Shown: positions 28,366 to 37,402, counted from the first letter of the stretch. The stretch is DNA of 64,000 nt from Rhizobium sp. NLR16a (GCF_017948245.1 NZ_CP072869.1:124001-188000); one strand, 5' to 3'. The notes: generated by a model not told the origin, from the letters alone. Translations and numbers: made by a program.

Positions 28366-29330
28366 CAGAAGACATCTTATACCTGAATGCATCAGACATA
28401 GATCAATTGAACATATCGCCATCTGAACTGCGGGCGGTGCTTCGAAAGGCATTTGAAGCCTATAGTTCAAGTGAACTGCGGATCCCTTCCAAGCAGACTG
28501 TGAGAGCCGCACCAGATCGATATTTTCAGACGATGGCCGCGGTTTGCAACGAACCTCCCTTGGCGGCTGTAAAGTGGGTGAGTGTCGTAGGAACGAACTC
28601 TCAGCGAGGACTGCCAAATGTTAATGGCCTGATCATCCTCGGCGATGGTGAAACCGGACTGCCGCTCGCCGTTGTGGACGGTAACCGCCTCACAGTCATG
28701 AGGACCGCAGCCATGTCGGCACTAGCGTCTGAGTACCTCGCATCACCGACTAGCACTTCGCTAGGCTTCGTAGGATGCGGGGCACAGGCATACGGCCATC
28801 TGACGGCGCTGCGAGACGTGCTTCCGGGCTTAGCTGACATCGTATGCTTCGACCGCCGTATCGAGTCTGCGGTATCACTCGCTGCGCACGCCGACGCAGA
28901 CGGCGCCAACGGTCGAACCACCACCAGCCCGGATGATGTCCTTCGATGCGACATCGTTGTCTCCACCGTTCCGAGTGTCGCAGGTATGGAGCCGTTCCTC
29001 GATGCTCGGAAGCTGACGGCGGGTAGCCTGGCTATCGCAATCGATATGGGGCGATCGTGGTTGCCTGATAGTTTTGGAGCATTTAGCTCGTTCATCGTCG
29101 ATGACCAGGTGCAAGCCGAGGATCCTGATAGCCGATCAAAGCTAGCTTATTCTGGTCCATTTAATGCGGACTTGGCTGATCTCGCAAGCGGCGTTTCGAG
29201 GGGCCGCACAAGCGGATTGGATCGTATCCTATTCATCTATCCTGGTTTTGCGTTGGCGGATCTTGCTGTGGCGGGTGAACTCTACATTAGGGCTCGGCGG
29301 GAAAATGTCGGGACAAAATTGCGCCGCTAA
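28362..29330 (+). CDS. Ornithine cyclodeaminase/mu-crystallin family protein
   Basis: NAD-binding protein of 322 aa. The family includes ornithine cyclodeaminase, alanine dehydrogenase, EutC of ectoine breakdown and reductases of cyclic imines. The typical segments are LPLAVVDGNRLTVMRTAAMSALAS, LGFVGCGAQAYGHLTAL and the late IAIDMGRSWLPDSFG. It overlaps the ProC-like gene by 4 bp, so the two may handle consecutive steps on a cyclic amino acid. Specificity is not predictable from these motifs. Confidence 0.88.
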   Translation: MTEDILYLNASDIDQLNISPSELRAVLRKAFEAYSSSELRIPSKQTVRAAPDRYFQTMAAVCNEPPLAAVKWVSVVGTNSQRGLPNVNGLIILGDGETGLPLAVVDGNRLTVMRTAAMSALASEYLASPTSTSLGFVGCGAQAYGHLTALRDVLPGLADIVCFDRRIESAVSLAAHADADGANGRTTTSPDDVLRCDIVVSTVPSVAGMEPFLDARKLTAGSLAIAIDMGRSWLPDSFGAFSSFIVDDQVQAEDPDSRSKLAYSGPFNADLADLASGVSRGRTSGLDRILFIYPGFALADLAVAGELYIRARRENVGTKLRR

Positions 29331-29540
29331 TAGGATCCAGTTCCGGGTTGCTCCAATGTGATCGTTTTCCAACTTAGATGAACGCCAAGTCTGAATTTTG
29401 GCGTCACACACCCTCAACCTCTCCCGGCTGCACTGCAAGTACAGCTTCGTATGCAGGCGATCGGCCGATCACGCACACTGCAAACCAGTGTGCCGGGAAC
29501 ATACGGTGACTTATCCTTAGATTTGCTGAACAGGGCAGCT

Positions 29541-30245
29541 TTAGTGGAGTGCGCCCATCGTTAAACGACAGAGATCCGTAATGCCGTAGACTGGTAAGCC
29601 AATTTTCTTTCGCAGTGCCGGAGCAACGCAAGGGAAAGCGGTGCAGGTCAGTAGAATGTTTGCAATGTCTGGGTGAGACGCTCGCAAGCGTGTTGCACCC
29701 GCAATCACATCTGCCTCAAGGCCCGCCATCTTTTCAGAGATAGTCACCTCCGCTGGATAGCGCGTCTTCACGCTTTGCTCATACGCACCTTCGCAACCGC
29801 CGAAAACTACCCTGCTCCGATCAGCCGAATTCTCAATGCCGAGGGCTGCGTCATCGTAGGGGGACGGCAAGGAGACACTCAATAGTCCAATTTTCGCCGC
29901 ACGGCTCGCCTGACGCAGCAAGAGAGGCAACAAAAGCAGACTCGATAAAATCACCGGAACGCCCACCGCTGCTGCCACCGCAGGCTGATGCCAAGAAAAA
30001 AGGCCACAATCTGAAGCAACTGCGACAGCACCCCTTTTTACCAGACGTTCGGCAGCGACGATAAGGGCGGGCTCAATCGAAGAATCGCGGGCCCAGAGCC
30101 GATCCATATAGGCCCCTTCGACTTTTTCCGCGATGATCGGAAAATCGAATGTCTCAGGGTTAGCGACATAGCCGCGCGGCAACACGGAGTCGCCCTCGGT
30201 CGTCAGAACGCCCAGCGCGCGTCCAATCATTCCATTGCTGATCAT
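29541..30245 (-). CDS. Asp/Glu racemase superfamily protein (arylmalonate decarboxylase/EutA-like)
   Basis: Cysteine-dependent racemase-fold enzyme, 234 aa. The two family cysteines appear in AVASDCGLFSWHQP and NILLTCTAFPCVAP. ATG 30245 has a strong AGGAGG ribosome site 5 bp upstream; the longer frame from 30272 is unlikely. It is convergent with the ornithine cyclodeaminase gene and starts 59 bp from operator-like site E. A role in changing the stereochemistry of an imported amino acid before oxidation by the D-amino-acid dehydrogenase is plausible but unproven. Confidence 0.83.
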   Translation of the reverse strand: MISNGMIGRALGVLTTEGDSVLPRGYVANPETFDFPIIAEKVEGAYMDRLWARDSSIEPALIVAAERLVKRGAVAVASDCGLFSWHQPAVAAAVGVPVILSSLLLLPLLLRQASRAAKIGLLSVSLPSPYDDAALGIENSADRSRVVFGGCEGAYEQSVKTRYPAEVTISEKMAGLEADVIAGATRLRASHPDIANILLTCTAFPCVAPALRKKIGLPVYGITDLCRLTMGALH

Positions 30246-30303
30246 TCTATTTCCTCCTCTGGAAACTGTCACAATCCAGTATCATCCCGCGTAAATTATT
30301 ATG

Positions 30304-30318
30304 CAATGTGCAATATTG
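30304..30318. promoter_or_regulatory. Operator-like dyad, site E (CAATGT-GCA-ATATTG)
   Basis: One mismatch to the consensus. It lies upstream of the minus-strand Asp/Glu racemase gene. Confidence 0.68.
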
Positions 30319-30630
30319 AATTTTCATTTTGGAGAAGGATTGCGCAAAGGTCTTCGGGCACGAGTTGTGATTGAGGTGCCCAAGCTCGGAATTCCACATA
30401 GGGTACAAGATCTTGCACCTTCAAAGCGTTCAGTTCGTAGATCCCGAAAACTGTGGTTGGTTTGATTGCAGGCAGCCTTGCCTCATCGCTGCCGGGCGTC
30501 AACTTGGTATCACGTCGGCTTCAACGCATTATTTGGTTCAAGATGCGTACGGTGTCGGGCGCACTGAAGCAGCGTCAAGCCGTTCCTATGCCGGAAATAT
30601 TCTCCTTGACGAAAATAAATTAAATTATAC
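30319..30630. other. Intergenic region between divergent racemase and binding-protein genes
   Basis: About 310 bp bounded by operator-like sites E and F. The short frames in it have no recognisable features. It probably holds the two divergent promoters. Confidence 0.5.
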
Positions 30631-30645
30631 AATATGTCGTATTGC
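30631..30645. promoter_or_regulatory. Operator-like dyad, site F (CAATAT-GTC-GTATTG)
   Basis: One mismatch to the consensus, 107 bp before the ATG of the solute-binding protein gene. A partial extra half (GCGATATAAC) follows at 30650. Confidence 0.68.
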
Positions 30646-30752
30646 TATGCGATATAACCGTATGATGCAGTTGCTAAGCATGTCTGGAGATGCGCTCGAG
30701 TCTTTATGACGTTGGAATCCACTTCGAGCTTTGCACAAAAGGGGAACAGAGG

Positions 30753-31853
30753 ATGAGCAACAGAATAGCAAGCGACGCTCTCGCGGTCTGTGCGGCGATA
30801 TTGCTTTCCGGATTGCCGACCGCAACTCGCGCGGAGGAGATCCCGGAAAATCTTAAGGGAACTGGGGAGGTGGTCGTTGCCACCGCCGGCGGCGCTTTTG
30901 AAGAAGCGCAAAAAAAGGCTTGGTTCGAACCGTTTGAGCGCGATACTGGCATCAAAGTGATTACCATCCCTTCAAGCGCTAAACTGCTTGCCTCGGCAAA
31001 GCTCGGCCAACCAGAGGCCGATATCAGCAATATCAATGGCGGTGAGGTACCGACATGGGTTGACAACGATGCTCTGGAAAAGATCGACTACACCTTTTTT
31101 GCCAAGGAAACTCTGGCAGGGCTTCCGGAATTCATGAAGGGTGAATATGGCCTCGGCTCTTTCTATTACTCAGTTGTGGTCGCATACAACACAGGCAAAT
31201 TTCCCAATGAGCGTCCGAAGAATTGGACTGACTTCTACGATGTGAAGGCATTTCCAGGCAAGCGAAGCCTCCCAAATTGCGACCTGATGCTGTATGGCGC
31301 ACTTCTGGAAGGGGCACTGATCGGTGATGGCGTCCCAAAAGACAAGCTTTATCCTCTCGATATGGATCGAGCCTTCGCGAAGCTTAAGGAAATAAAGCCC
31401 AATGTTGGTCGCTGGTGGGCAACGGGCGCAGACGCGCCGCAAAGCCTTATCGGCGGTGAAGTTGATATGGCCGCTGCATGGAACGGCCGCATCGTCACTG
31501 CCAAGAAACAAGGTGCGCCACTGGAACTGTCATGGGATCAGTCCATGCTGCAGTATGATGATTGGATCATTCTGAAGGGCGCGTCCAATAAGGAAAACGC
31601 TTCGAAGCTTCTTGCCTACATTTCGCGGGCAGAGGCACAGGCAGCGTTCGCAGAAGCAATCCCGTACGGCCCGGTCAACAAGGATGCATTCAAGCTTTTG
31701 CCGAAGGAACTGGCGGAAACCATACCTGGCGCACCCGGAATCATGGAACAGCAGATCGTACAGAATTACGATTGGTGGGTTCAACGGGGTTCGGACGGCC
31801 GCACCAACTATGATGTGGCCATAGAGCGCTGCACCACTTTTCTGTCACGGTGA
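30753..31853 (+). CDS. Periplasmic solute-binding protein of a polyamine-type ABC importer (PotD/PotF-like)
   Basis: Secreted binding protein of 366 aa. It has a signal peptide with the hydrophobic stretch ALAVCAAILLSGLPTATRA, cleaved probably before EEIPENL. The mature part opens with VVVATAGGAFEEAQKKAWFEPFE and carries the typical AWNGRIVTAKKQGAPLE and INEWxx-like closing region of extracellular solute-binding family 1/8 proteins. ATG 30753 has AGAGG upstream. It is most likely the receptor for the fused permease and ATPase at 18863-21791, since all three have the same operator-type site nearby. A strong terminator follows directly. Confidence 0.9.
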   Translation: MSNRIASDALAVCAAILLSGLPTATRAEEIPENLKGTGEVVVATAGGAFEEAQKKAWFEPFERDTGIKVITIPSSAKLLASAKLGQPEADISNINGGEVPTWVDNDALEKIDYTFFAKETLAGLPEFMKGEYGLGSFYYSVVVAYNTGKFPNERPKNWTDFYDVKAFPGKRSLPNCDLMLYGALLEGALIGDGVPKDKLYPLDMDRAFAKLKEIKPNVGRWWATGADAPQSLIGGEVDMAAAWNGRIVTAKKQGAPLELSWDQSMLQYDDWIILKGASNKENASKLLAYISRAEAQAAFAEAIPYGPVNKDAFKLLPKELAETIPGAPGIMEQQIVQNYDWWVQRGSDGRTNYDVAIERCTTFLSR

Positions 31854-31859
31854 GGTTTT

Positions 31860-31893
31860 GCAGCTGCGGTCCATAGGTCCGCAGCTGCTTTAT
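31860..31893 (+). terminator. Intrinsic terminator after the solute-binding protein gene
   Basis: Perfect 10-bp stem GCAGCTGCGG / CCGCAGCTGC with a 9-base loop, followed by TTTAT. It starts 7 bp after the stop codon at 31851-31853. Confidence 0.82.
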
Positions 31894-32051
31894 AAAGGCG
31901 AGCCTCGCCCTTTACTAAGCAGCACGATATCCTAGGGCAATTTACTGGCACCGACAAACCCGCTTAGAGAAGTACCTTTTTGACCCTAACGCGGCCGGGT
32001 CCCCGCTCTTCCGAGTTTATGCGGTTCGCCATCTGGAGAATGGAGAAACTG

Positions 32052-33512
32052 ATGAGAATTGCCGTAGGTGGTATCCTTCACGAGACGAATACGTTTCGCA
32101 GGCAAGATGCACAGCTTTTAGATTTTGAGATCGTACGTGAGAAAAGTCTGATCGAGGCTCACAGCGGAGTTCGCTCCTATATAGGCGGAATGCTAGACGC
32201 CGCGGAGAAGGCAGGGGCAGTCGTTCAACCGACGATGTTTGCATCCGCTGAAGCCGGCGGCGTCATTGAGGAAGAAGCCTATGCCAGTATGCTTGGCGAT
32301 CTGCTTGCGAGTATCGAACGCGCTCTCCCGGTCGATGCGGTGGCGCTGGCTCTCCACGGCGCGGGCATTGCGAAGGCGATAGGCAATATAGAGATCGACA
32401 TATGCCGAAAAGTTCGCGACCTCGTTGGTCCAAATGTGAAGATCGTGCTAACCCTTGATCTTCACGGGAACCTCGATGCGTCTCTTTCCGTAATTGTTGA
32501 TGCAATTTTTGGAACAAATTTCCATCCTCATACCGACATGTTTGAAAGAGGGCAGGATGCGATAAATATCCTCCCTGAATTGCTTTCTGGGCGCATCATC
32601 CCGAAGCTGCACATTGAGAAGCTTCCCATCCTGCTGGTCACCGCGACTACCATGTATGGCCCGATGGCTACGGTTAACGAACTATGTCGCTCCATCGAAC
32701 AAGAGCCTGACATTATCGCATGCACTTTCTTTCATGGATTTGTATGGACCGATACCGCTGACACTGGGCCGTCGGTGCTAGTAATCGCGAACGGAGATGC
32801 ACAAAAGGCTCGTGAGGCTGCCCAGCGCGTCGCTCGGTTCGTCTGGGAAAGACGGGATAAGTTTCGGTCAAACGCTCTTTCGCCGGAGACGGCGATCGAG
32901 TCCGCGCTAAGCTCTGGCGCCTGGCCAGTCGCTCTGTTGGATGGGGGAGACGATCCCGGCGGCGGCTGCCCTGGCGATGGGACATATTTGCTACGCGCCA
33001 TGCTCGACGCGAACCTGACCAATACGTGTTTTGCGGCAATGTTTGACCCTTCAGTCGTAGCGAAGGCTCTCGCAGCGGGCGTCGGTGCCACTATCGAGGT
33101 TGAACTTGGTGGCAAAACGGATGTTCGGCACGGAAGTCCTATCGCTGCGACGGCGTACGTTAAGATTCTGACCGATGGGCAGTTCCTTTGCCAGTCTCCG
33201 ATGGGCAAGGGAAGCCAAGTCATTGTTGGCCGCACCGCAAGGTTGCAAATTGGTGGGATCGACGTCATTGTTGTCTCCGAACGTCATCAGCCAATCGACA
33301 CCGAAATCTTTCTGATTCATGGTATCGACGTGACACGCTACCGCATAATTGCGCTGAAGTGCACGAACCACTGGCGCGCTGGCTTTGCGAAAGTCGTAAA
33401 GCGTGACTTCCTCGCCGATAGCCCCGGGATCATGAGCAGGAATCTCTCCGACCATTCTTATACCCATCTCAGCCGGCCGATCTGGCCGTTAGATCAATCG
33501 GCGGTGTATTAA
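32052..33512 (+). CDS. M81-family metallohydrolase (MlrC/microcystinase C-like)
   Basis: Zinc hydrolase of 486 aa. The N-terminal MRIAVGGILHETNTF is the MlrC family signature. The central LTLDLHGNLDASL and NFHPHTDMFERG carry likely metal ligands. The DGGDDPGGGCPGDGTYLLRAML segment marks the family. ATG 32052 follows GGAGAAAC; the longer frame from 31980 has no family support. MlrC is known from microcystin breakdown, but most members occur in amino-acid or amide catabolic clusters like this one. It lies after the terminator of the binding-protein gene and no dyad site was seen in front of it, so it may have its own control. Confidence 0.88.
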   Translation: MRIAVGGILHETNTFRRQDAQLLDFEIVREKSLIEAHSGVRSYIGGMLDAAEKAGAVVQPTMFASAEAGGVIEEEAYASMLGDLLASIERALPVDAVALALHGAGIAKAIGNIEIDICRKVRDLVGPNVKIVLTLDLHGNLDASLSVIVDAIFGTNFHPHTDMFERGQDAINILPELLSGRIIPKLHIEKLPILLVTATTMYGPMATVNELCRSIEQEPDIIACTFFHGFVWTDTADTGPSVLVIANGDAQKAREAAQRVARFVWERRDKFRSNALSPETAIESALSSGAWPVALLDGGDDPGGGCPGDGTYLLRAMLDANLTNTCFAAMFDPSVVAKALAAGVGATIEVELGGKTDVRHGSPIAATAYVKILTDGQFLCQSPMGKGSQVIVGRTARLQIGGIDVIVVSERHQPIDTEIFLIHGIDVTRYRIIALKCTNHWRAGFAKVVKRDFLADSPGIMSRNLSDHSYTHLSRPIWPLDQSAVY

Positions 33513-33906
33513 CAAGAATGGATATCGGCATCCTAGCTGTTTGACGTGTAATATTCATTGGAGGACTTCACACACGAAACACCGAGCTCCGCGCAAGGTA
33601 TTCGTAGCCCAATAGCGTTCTTTGAAAAGCTCCACGGGGTTCGACTACAGTATCTTCGCTCTCAATGTGTTCGGAAAATTTTCAGCATAGCTAGGGTTAG
33701 CGTTCGCTGGAAATTGCCGGGACTTGGTCGCCGTTGTCGTAGCACAATGACCTTTTCTGCCGTCGACACGCGCGCCTGATTGATGATGAAGAGTTCGCCG
33801 AAGTTCCATAAGGTTTGTTACGCCGCAAATGTGTAGGGGGGTGGGTTCAAGGATGAAGTGCGACTTGCAATAGATAACAACGGTTTATCCTTGCAAGGAA
33901 CGAGAC
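33513..33906. other. Intergenic region before the IS30 fragment
   Basis: About 390 bp with no supported gene on either strand. It marks the right border of the catabolic cluster. Confidence 0.45.
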
Positions 33907-34017
33907 ATGAAGCGCACCTACTCCCAGATCGATATCGATGAACGCCGCAAGATTGCCCGCTGGCGCACGGCTGGGGTCAGCGTTGATGTGATCGCCTATG
34001 GCACGCCGCCCGCGTGA
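33907..34017 (+). pseudogene. IS30-family transposase, N-terminal fragment
   Basis: The 36 codons read MKRTYSQIDIDERRKIARW and then AGVSVDVIA before diverging and stopping. This is the helix-turn-helix start of an IS30-family transposase. The rest of the gene and the element ends are absent, so it is a small relic at the border between two clusters. Confidence 0.78.
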
Positions 34018-34121
34018 TGCGGTGCTGCGCAACCGAAGTGGTGGCTCAGCACCGCAACCCGCAGTCAGCGCGCAACTGCAGCAACCAAAAACCGTCGGAG
34101 CGAGCTCGAATTGGTTAATAC

Positions 34122-34517
34122 TCAAGTTTGTGAAGCGAGTTCCGGTTGCACGACCTCGAAACGAATCGTCGCGCCCACCCGCAAGCTGATCTCGTTTACA
34201 GAGTTTGCTACCAATTCTACGAGGCTCTCGAGCGAATGGATTCGTTGCTTGTCTCCAGCGAGTGTGAATTTTCCCAGGAACAACAAGGCGCACACTTTGT
34301 CGGGCCGAGCGCAGAAGACCAATTTACTGCCCTCGGCTTCTAGCACCAGGAATGCGTCATCGGATGCCATTCCGGGGAACATTTCGTAAGCTCGAGACAG
34401 TCTGGATCGGATTACATCATAATCCTCTAATGTTTCAATGGCACCGACCAGGGACAGGTAGGGCAATCTGGTCGAACTCCGCAACCACACTTCAGTTCCG
34501 TCGGCTTTTAGAAACAT
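34122..34517 (-). CDS. Hypothetical protein, possible last gene of the kamA operon
   Basis: 131 aa, no family recognised. It begins MFLKADGTEVWLRS and contains LEAEGSKLVFCARPDKV and SLESLVELVANSVNEISL. It looks like a small soluble alpha/beta protein; no signal peptide or membrane helix is seen. ATG 34517 has GGAGATACGT in front of it, a good ribosome site. It follows the aminomutase gene by 126 bp on the same strand, with a perfect dyad (34531-34546) between them. Real coding status is likely but not certain. Confidence 0.6.
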   Translation of the reverse strand: MFLKADGTEVWLRSSTRLPYLSLVGAIETLEDYDVIRSRLSRAYEMFPGMASDDAFLVLEAEGSKLVFCARPDKVCALLFLGKFTLAGDKQRIHSLESLVELVANSVNEISLRVGATIRFEVVQPELASQT

Positions 34518-34530
34518 ACGTATCTCCACC

Positions 34531-34546
34531 GTACCTTAAAAGGTAC
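34531..34546. promoter_or_regulatory. Perfect dyad GTACCTT-AA-AAGGTAC
   Basis: A 7-2-7 inverted repeat 14 bp upstream of the small unknown gene and 97 bp after the aminomutase gene. A related GGTAGTACC follows it. It may be an operator or an RNA hairpin; there is no T run to support a terminator. Confidence 0.4.
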
Positions 34547-34643
34547 CAGGTAGTACCAGGTCTTGAAGCACTCCGTGCTTCAGATCGAGAAGAACATGTT
34601 TGAGTATATGACTTTACCTCAAAGCATATTCGGCTACATGTCC

Positions 34644-35765
34644 TCATGTTGTTTCGTGCCTGTCCGGGTCCTTCCAGGTTCTCCATTCGTAGTTACGAAG
34701 GACGATATAGCCGGGGCCAGTTCCTATTACATAGTTTGGGTTTAGCGGTGTTTTGCCGAGCGGGGTGCAGATCACGTATTGCGGTACGGCAAAGCCGGTA
34801 GTGTGCCCACGCAGGCTTTCAATAATATGCATGCCAACATTGATTGAAGTTCGGAAGTGCTCAGCGCCCCGCACTAGGTCGGCGTGGTATAAATAGTATG
34901 GCCGCACGCGCGCAATAAGGAGTTTGTGGACCAACTCTTTCATAACCTCGACAGAGTCGTTAATTCCTTTCAAGAGCACCGACTGATTACCCACTGGCAC
35001 TCCCGCTTCTAGCAGCCGTTCGATCGCCAATTTCGCTTCAGACGTGATTTCATTGGGGTGGTTAAAGTGTGTATTGATCCAGATGGGGTGATACTTTTTG
35101 ATCATCTGGCAGAACTCGGGCGTGATCCGCTGCGGCAATGTCACAGGTATTCGTGTGCCGATGCGAATAATCTGAACGTGAGGAATTTGCCTGAGGCGTG
35201 ACAGTACATACTCTAGCTTACTATCAGAGACGGTCAGCGGATCGCCTCCGCTTAGCAGTACGTCCCGAATCTCTGGACGCTCGGCAATGTACGCTATACC
35301 TCTGTCAATTAGCGCTTGGTCACTGACCATTGACTCTCGGCCCGCGCGGATTTTTCGTGAACAGTGCCTGCAAAAGGTGGGGCATAAATTCGTAAGATAA
35401 AAGAGAACGCGGTCCGGGTACCTGTGAACGATGCAAGCGACGTCAGTCTTTCCCTCCTTCCAAAGAGGATTTTCGGAATCAACGCCGGACTTGTGGAACG
35501 AAGGAAGTTGGTCAATATGGAAGATGTCGTCGAGTTCCTTGATGCTCGGAATTGCCTGTAGGCGGATGGGATCGTTCGGATTGTCCTTTTCTATCAGCGA
35601 TAGGTAGTAGGGTGTTGCCCGGAAAGAATATCGCTCACCCACTTTTTGGAAAGCTTCTACTTCATCGGGAGTGATGTTTAGCTGCTCCTTGAGCGCCTCC
35701 AACGTGGTGGCGCTGTTTGCAAGCTGCCAACGCCAATCATCCCAAGCCGTCGGGTCCGTCGTCAT
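34644..35765 (-). CDS. Lysine-2,3-aminomutase-like radical SAM enzyme (KamA family)
   Basis: Iron-sulfur and PLP enzyme of 373 aa that moves the alpha-amino group of an amino acid to the beta carbon. The cluster-binding CPTFCRHC (Cys128, Cys132, Cys135), the SGGDPLTVSD segment and the DLVRGAEHFRT substrate-site Asp are visible. The PLP-lysine region, DAPGGGGKTP in clostridial lysine aminomutase, is shortened here to CTPLGKTP. The second substrate Asp is therefore missing, so the substrate may not be lysine. The protein is about 40 residues shorter than the clostridial enzyme. ATG 35765 (MTTDPTAWDD) has GGAGAT upstream. Last or second-last gene of the gdh-led set. Confidence 0.88.
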   Translation of the reverse strand: MTTDPTAWDDWRWQLANSATTLEALKEQLNITPDEVEAFQKVGERYSFRATPYYLSLIEKDNPNDPIRLQAIPSIKELDDIFHIDQLPSFHKSGVDSENPLWKEGKTDVACIVHRYPDRVLFYLTNLCPTFCRHCSRKIRAGRESMVSDQALIDRGIAYIAERPEIRDVLLSGGDPLTVSDSKLEYVLSRLRQIPHVQIIRIGTRIPVTLPQRITPEFCQMIKKYHPIWINTHFNHPNEITSEAKLAIERLLEAGVPVGNQSVLLKGINDSVEVMKELVHKLLIARVRPYYLYHADLVRGAEHFRTSINVGMHIIESLRGHTTGFAVPQYVICTPLGKTPLNPNYVIGTGPGYIVLRNYEWRTWKDPDRHETT

Positions 35766-35991
35766 ATGATATCTCCGGTTTGAGTTTCCGTTGGCGGTAT
35801 TGAGCATCCAGTACGAAGGGTCCCGTCCGCAGTGAGGTCTGGAGCAAACCTAACATTTTCCTTCGTTCCTCAGTTCAAAGTTGCGGCGCACCTGGACCTA
35901 CTCAGCCGCATCTCGTGCGGCATCTAGTCGAACGACCACAATCGTTTTTTCAGTCACGTCGCTCGACGGAGAAGAGATTGTTACACGACCG

Positions 35992-37248
35992 TCAAGTTCC
36001 AAGCAGCCTCCCGTTAGCCTGTTCACCCGGGGATGGCGCGACTGCCCAATCAACTAGGTTCAACGCGCGGTGAAGTATCGCCTCGGCTTCTGCGGGGTCG
36101 GTCGAAGCGGCAATAACATGTCCGATTATGTCTAGGTAATCACCTTTCCGGACAAGAGAGACTCCCGGGTCAACATAGAATCTAACCTCAGCAATACCTG
36201 GTACAATCTCCGCCAGATCGGTACCTCTGATGTGAGCCAGTGTGCCGTCCCGATCAGGTACGAAAAAATGGGCTGCCGCGACGCGGGATCGGCTTTTATG
36301 CAGGTCGCACTCTTCCCCGATAACAAGGCTGATGTGTTGTTCGATGACATCTAGACCGTAGGCCAACTGGACCAGCCGAGAAGTGGTCCAACCCGGAAGC
36401 CGTGGGTTGACTTCCATCACGACCGGGCCTCTTTTTGTCCAGCGGAGTTCAACATTTGCTGGGCCCCAGCCGAGGCCGAGTGCTTGCAAGCACCTCAACG
36501 AGACATCCGTGATACCCTCGTGCTCCTCATCAGTTAGCTGGGCTGGAAACATGCTTCTACGAGGAACGAAATGAGGCGGGGGCCCAAATTCGGCTGAACC
36601 AATCGCAATGACTGCGTTCCCCATTGTAACAACGTCATAAAAAGGCCCTTCTACGAACTCCTCGACAAGTATTGTCGGCGAAGACCGCCAGGGGAAAGCC
36701 CCTCCCAGGAGATAGGTTGTGTGTTCGGCTAACTCAGCGGCATCGCGACATAATCGGACACCGCTGCTTCCGTTTCCAACTGCGGGCTTAACAATAACCG
36801 GGAACCCGATGTTAGCGGCAGCCCTATCCACAGTCATTGCACTAGCTGCCCATCGAAAGGTCGGTACTGGCAGGCCATTTTGCGTCAGGAGCTGACGTTG
36901 ATTAAATTTGTCGCAGCAACGTTCGATCAAAAGGGGGTCCGGACCTGGTCGGTCGAAGCACCGGCATAGCTTTCCGACCGTCACGTTAACCGACTCGCCG
37001 CGGGTCGCAAAACCGACAAACCCGGCAATATCACAGGTCGTAGCCAGATTGAGGCACTCACGCTTCACCGCATCGAAATCGTCAGTATCGACCATTATCG
37101 CCTTACCGCCTTCCGCCATAAGGTAGTCATACTGCGTTGGATCAGCCGCCAGGGTAATCGGTTGTAGTCCACGACGTCGGGCGGCCTGGACGTACAGCAG
37201 ACCATTACTTCTCGATCCTTCAATGAGTACGAGTGCTTTTGTTCGCAT
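35992..37248 (-). CDS. ATP-grasp ligase of the amino-acid ligase type
   Basis: 419-aa ATP-dependent carboxylate-amine ligase. The N-terminal pre-ATP domain reads KALVLIEGSRSNGLLYVQAA. ATP-binding segments are FPVIVKPAVGNGSSGVRL and ILVEEFVEGPFYDVVT. The metal site is in VELRWTKRGPVVMEVNPRLPG. The layout matches dipeptide/L-amino-acid ligases of natural-product and dapdiamide-like pathways. ATG 37248 has GGAGGGTC upstream; the frame extends to 37437 but the added part is not family-like. It probably joins the amino acid made by the neighbouring enzymes to another acid or amine. Confidence 0.85.
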   Translation of the reverse strand: MRTKALVLIEGSRSNGLLYVQAARRRGLQPITLAADPTQYDYLMAEGGKAIMVDTDDFDAVKRECLNLATTCDIAGFVGFATRGESVNVTVGKLCRCFDRPGPDPLLIERCCDKFNQRQLLTQNGLPVPTFRWAASAMTVDRAAANIGFPVIVKPAVGNGSSGVRLCRDAAELAEHTTYLLGGAFPWRSSPTILVEEFVEGPFYDVVTMGNAVIAIGSAEFGPPPHFVPRRSMFPAQLTDEEHEGITDVSLRCLQALGLGWGPANVELRWTKRGPVVMEVNPRLPGWTTSRLVQLAYGLDVIEQHISLVIGEECDLHKSRSRVAAAHFFVPDRDGTLAHIRGTDLAEIVPGIAEVRFYVDPGVSLVRKGDYLDIIGHVIAASTDPAEAEAILHRALNLVDWAVAPSPGEQANGRLLGT

Positions 37249-37402
37249 TGGGTGTTGACCCTCCATCCGTCCGAGGCTGTATCCGAGGGCAAATTCGCAC
37301 TGAATTGTCTCTAGAGGTTCCCATTTTTCCAAGGTTCGCGTATTGCATCGCAATTTACTGGCCACAAGAGTGTCCCCTGCGTGAGTCAATAGATGACGTA
37401 GT

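Noticed and set aside
17087..33512. Assignment of the whole cluster as an ectoine-degradation (eut) cluster
   Set aside because: EutA-, EutC- and EutE-like proteins occur, but EutB and EutD and the Ehu-type transporter are absent; the transporter and CoA enzymes do not fit.
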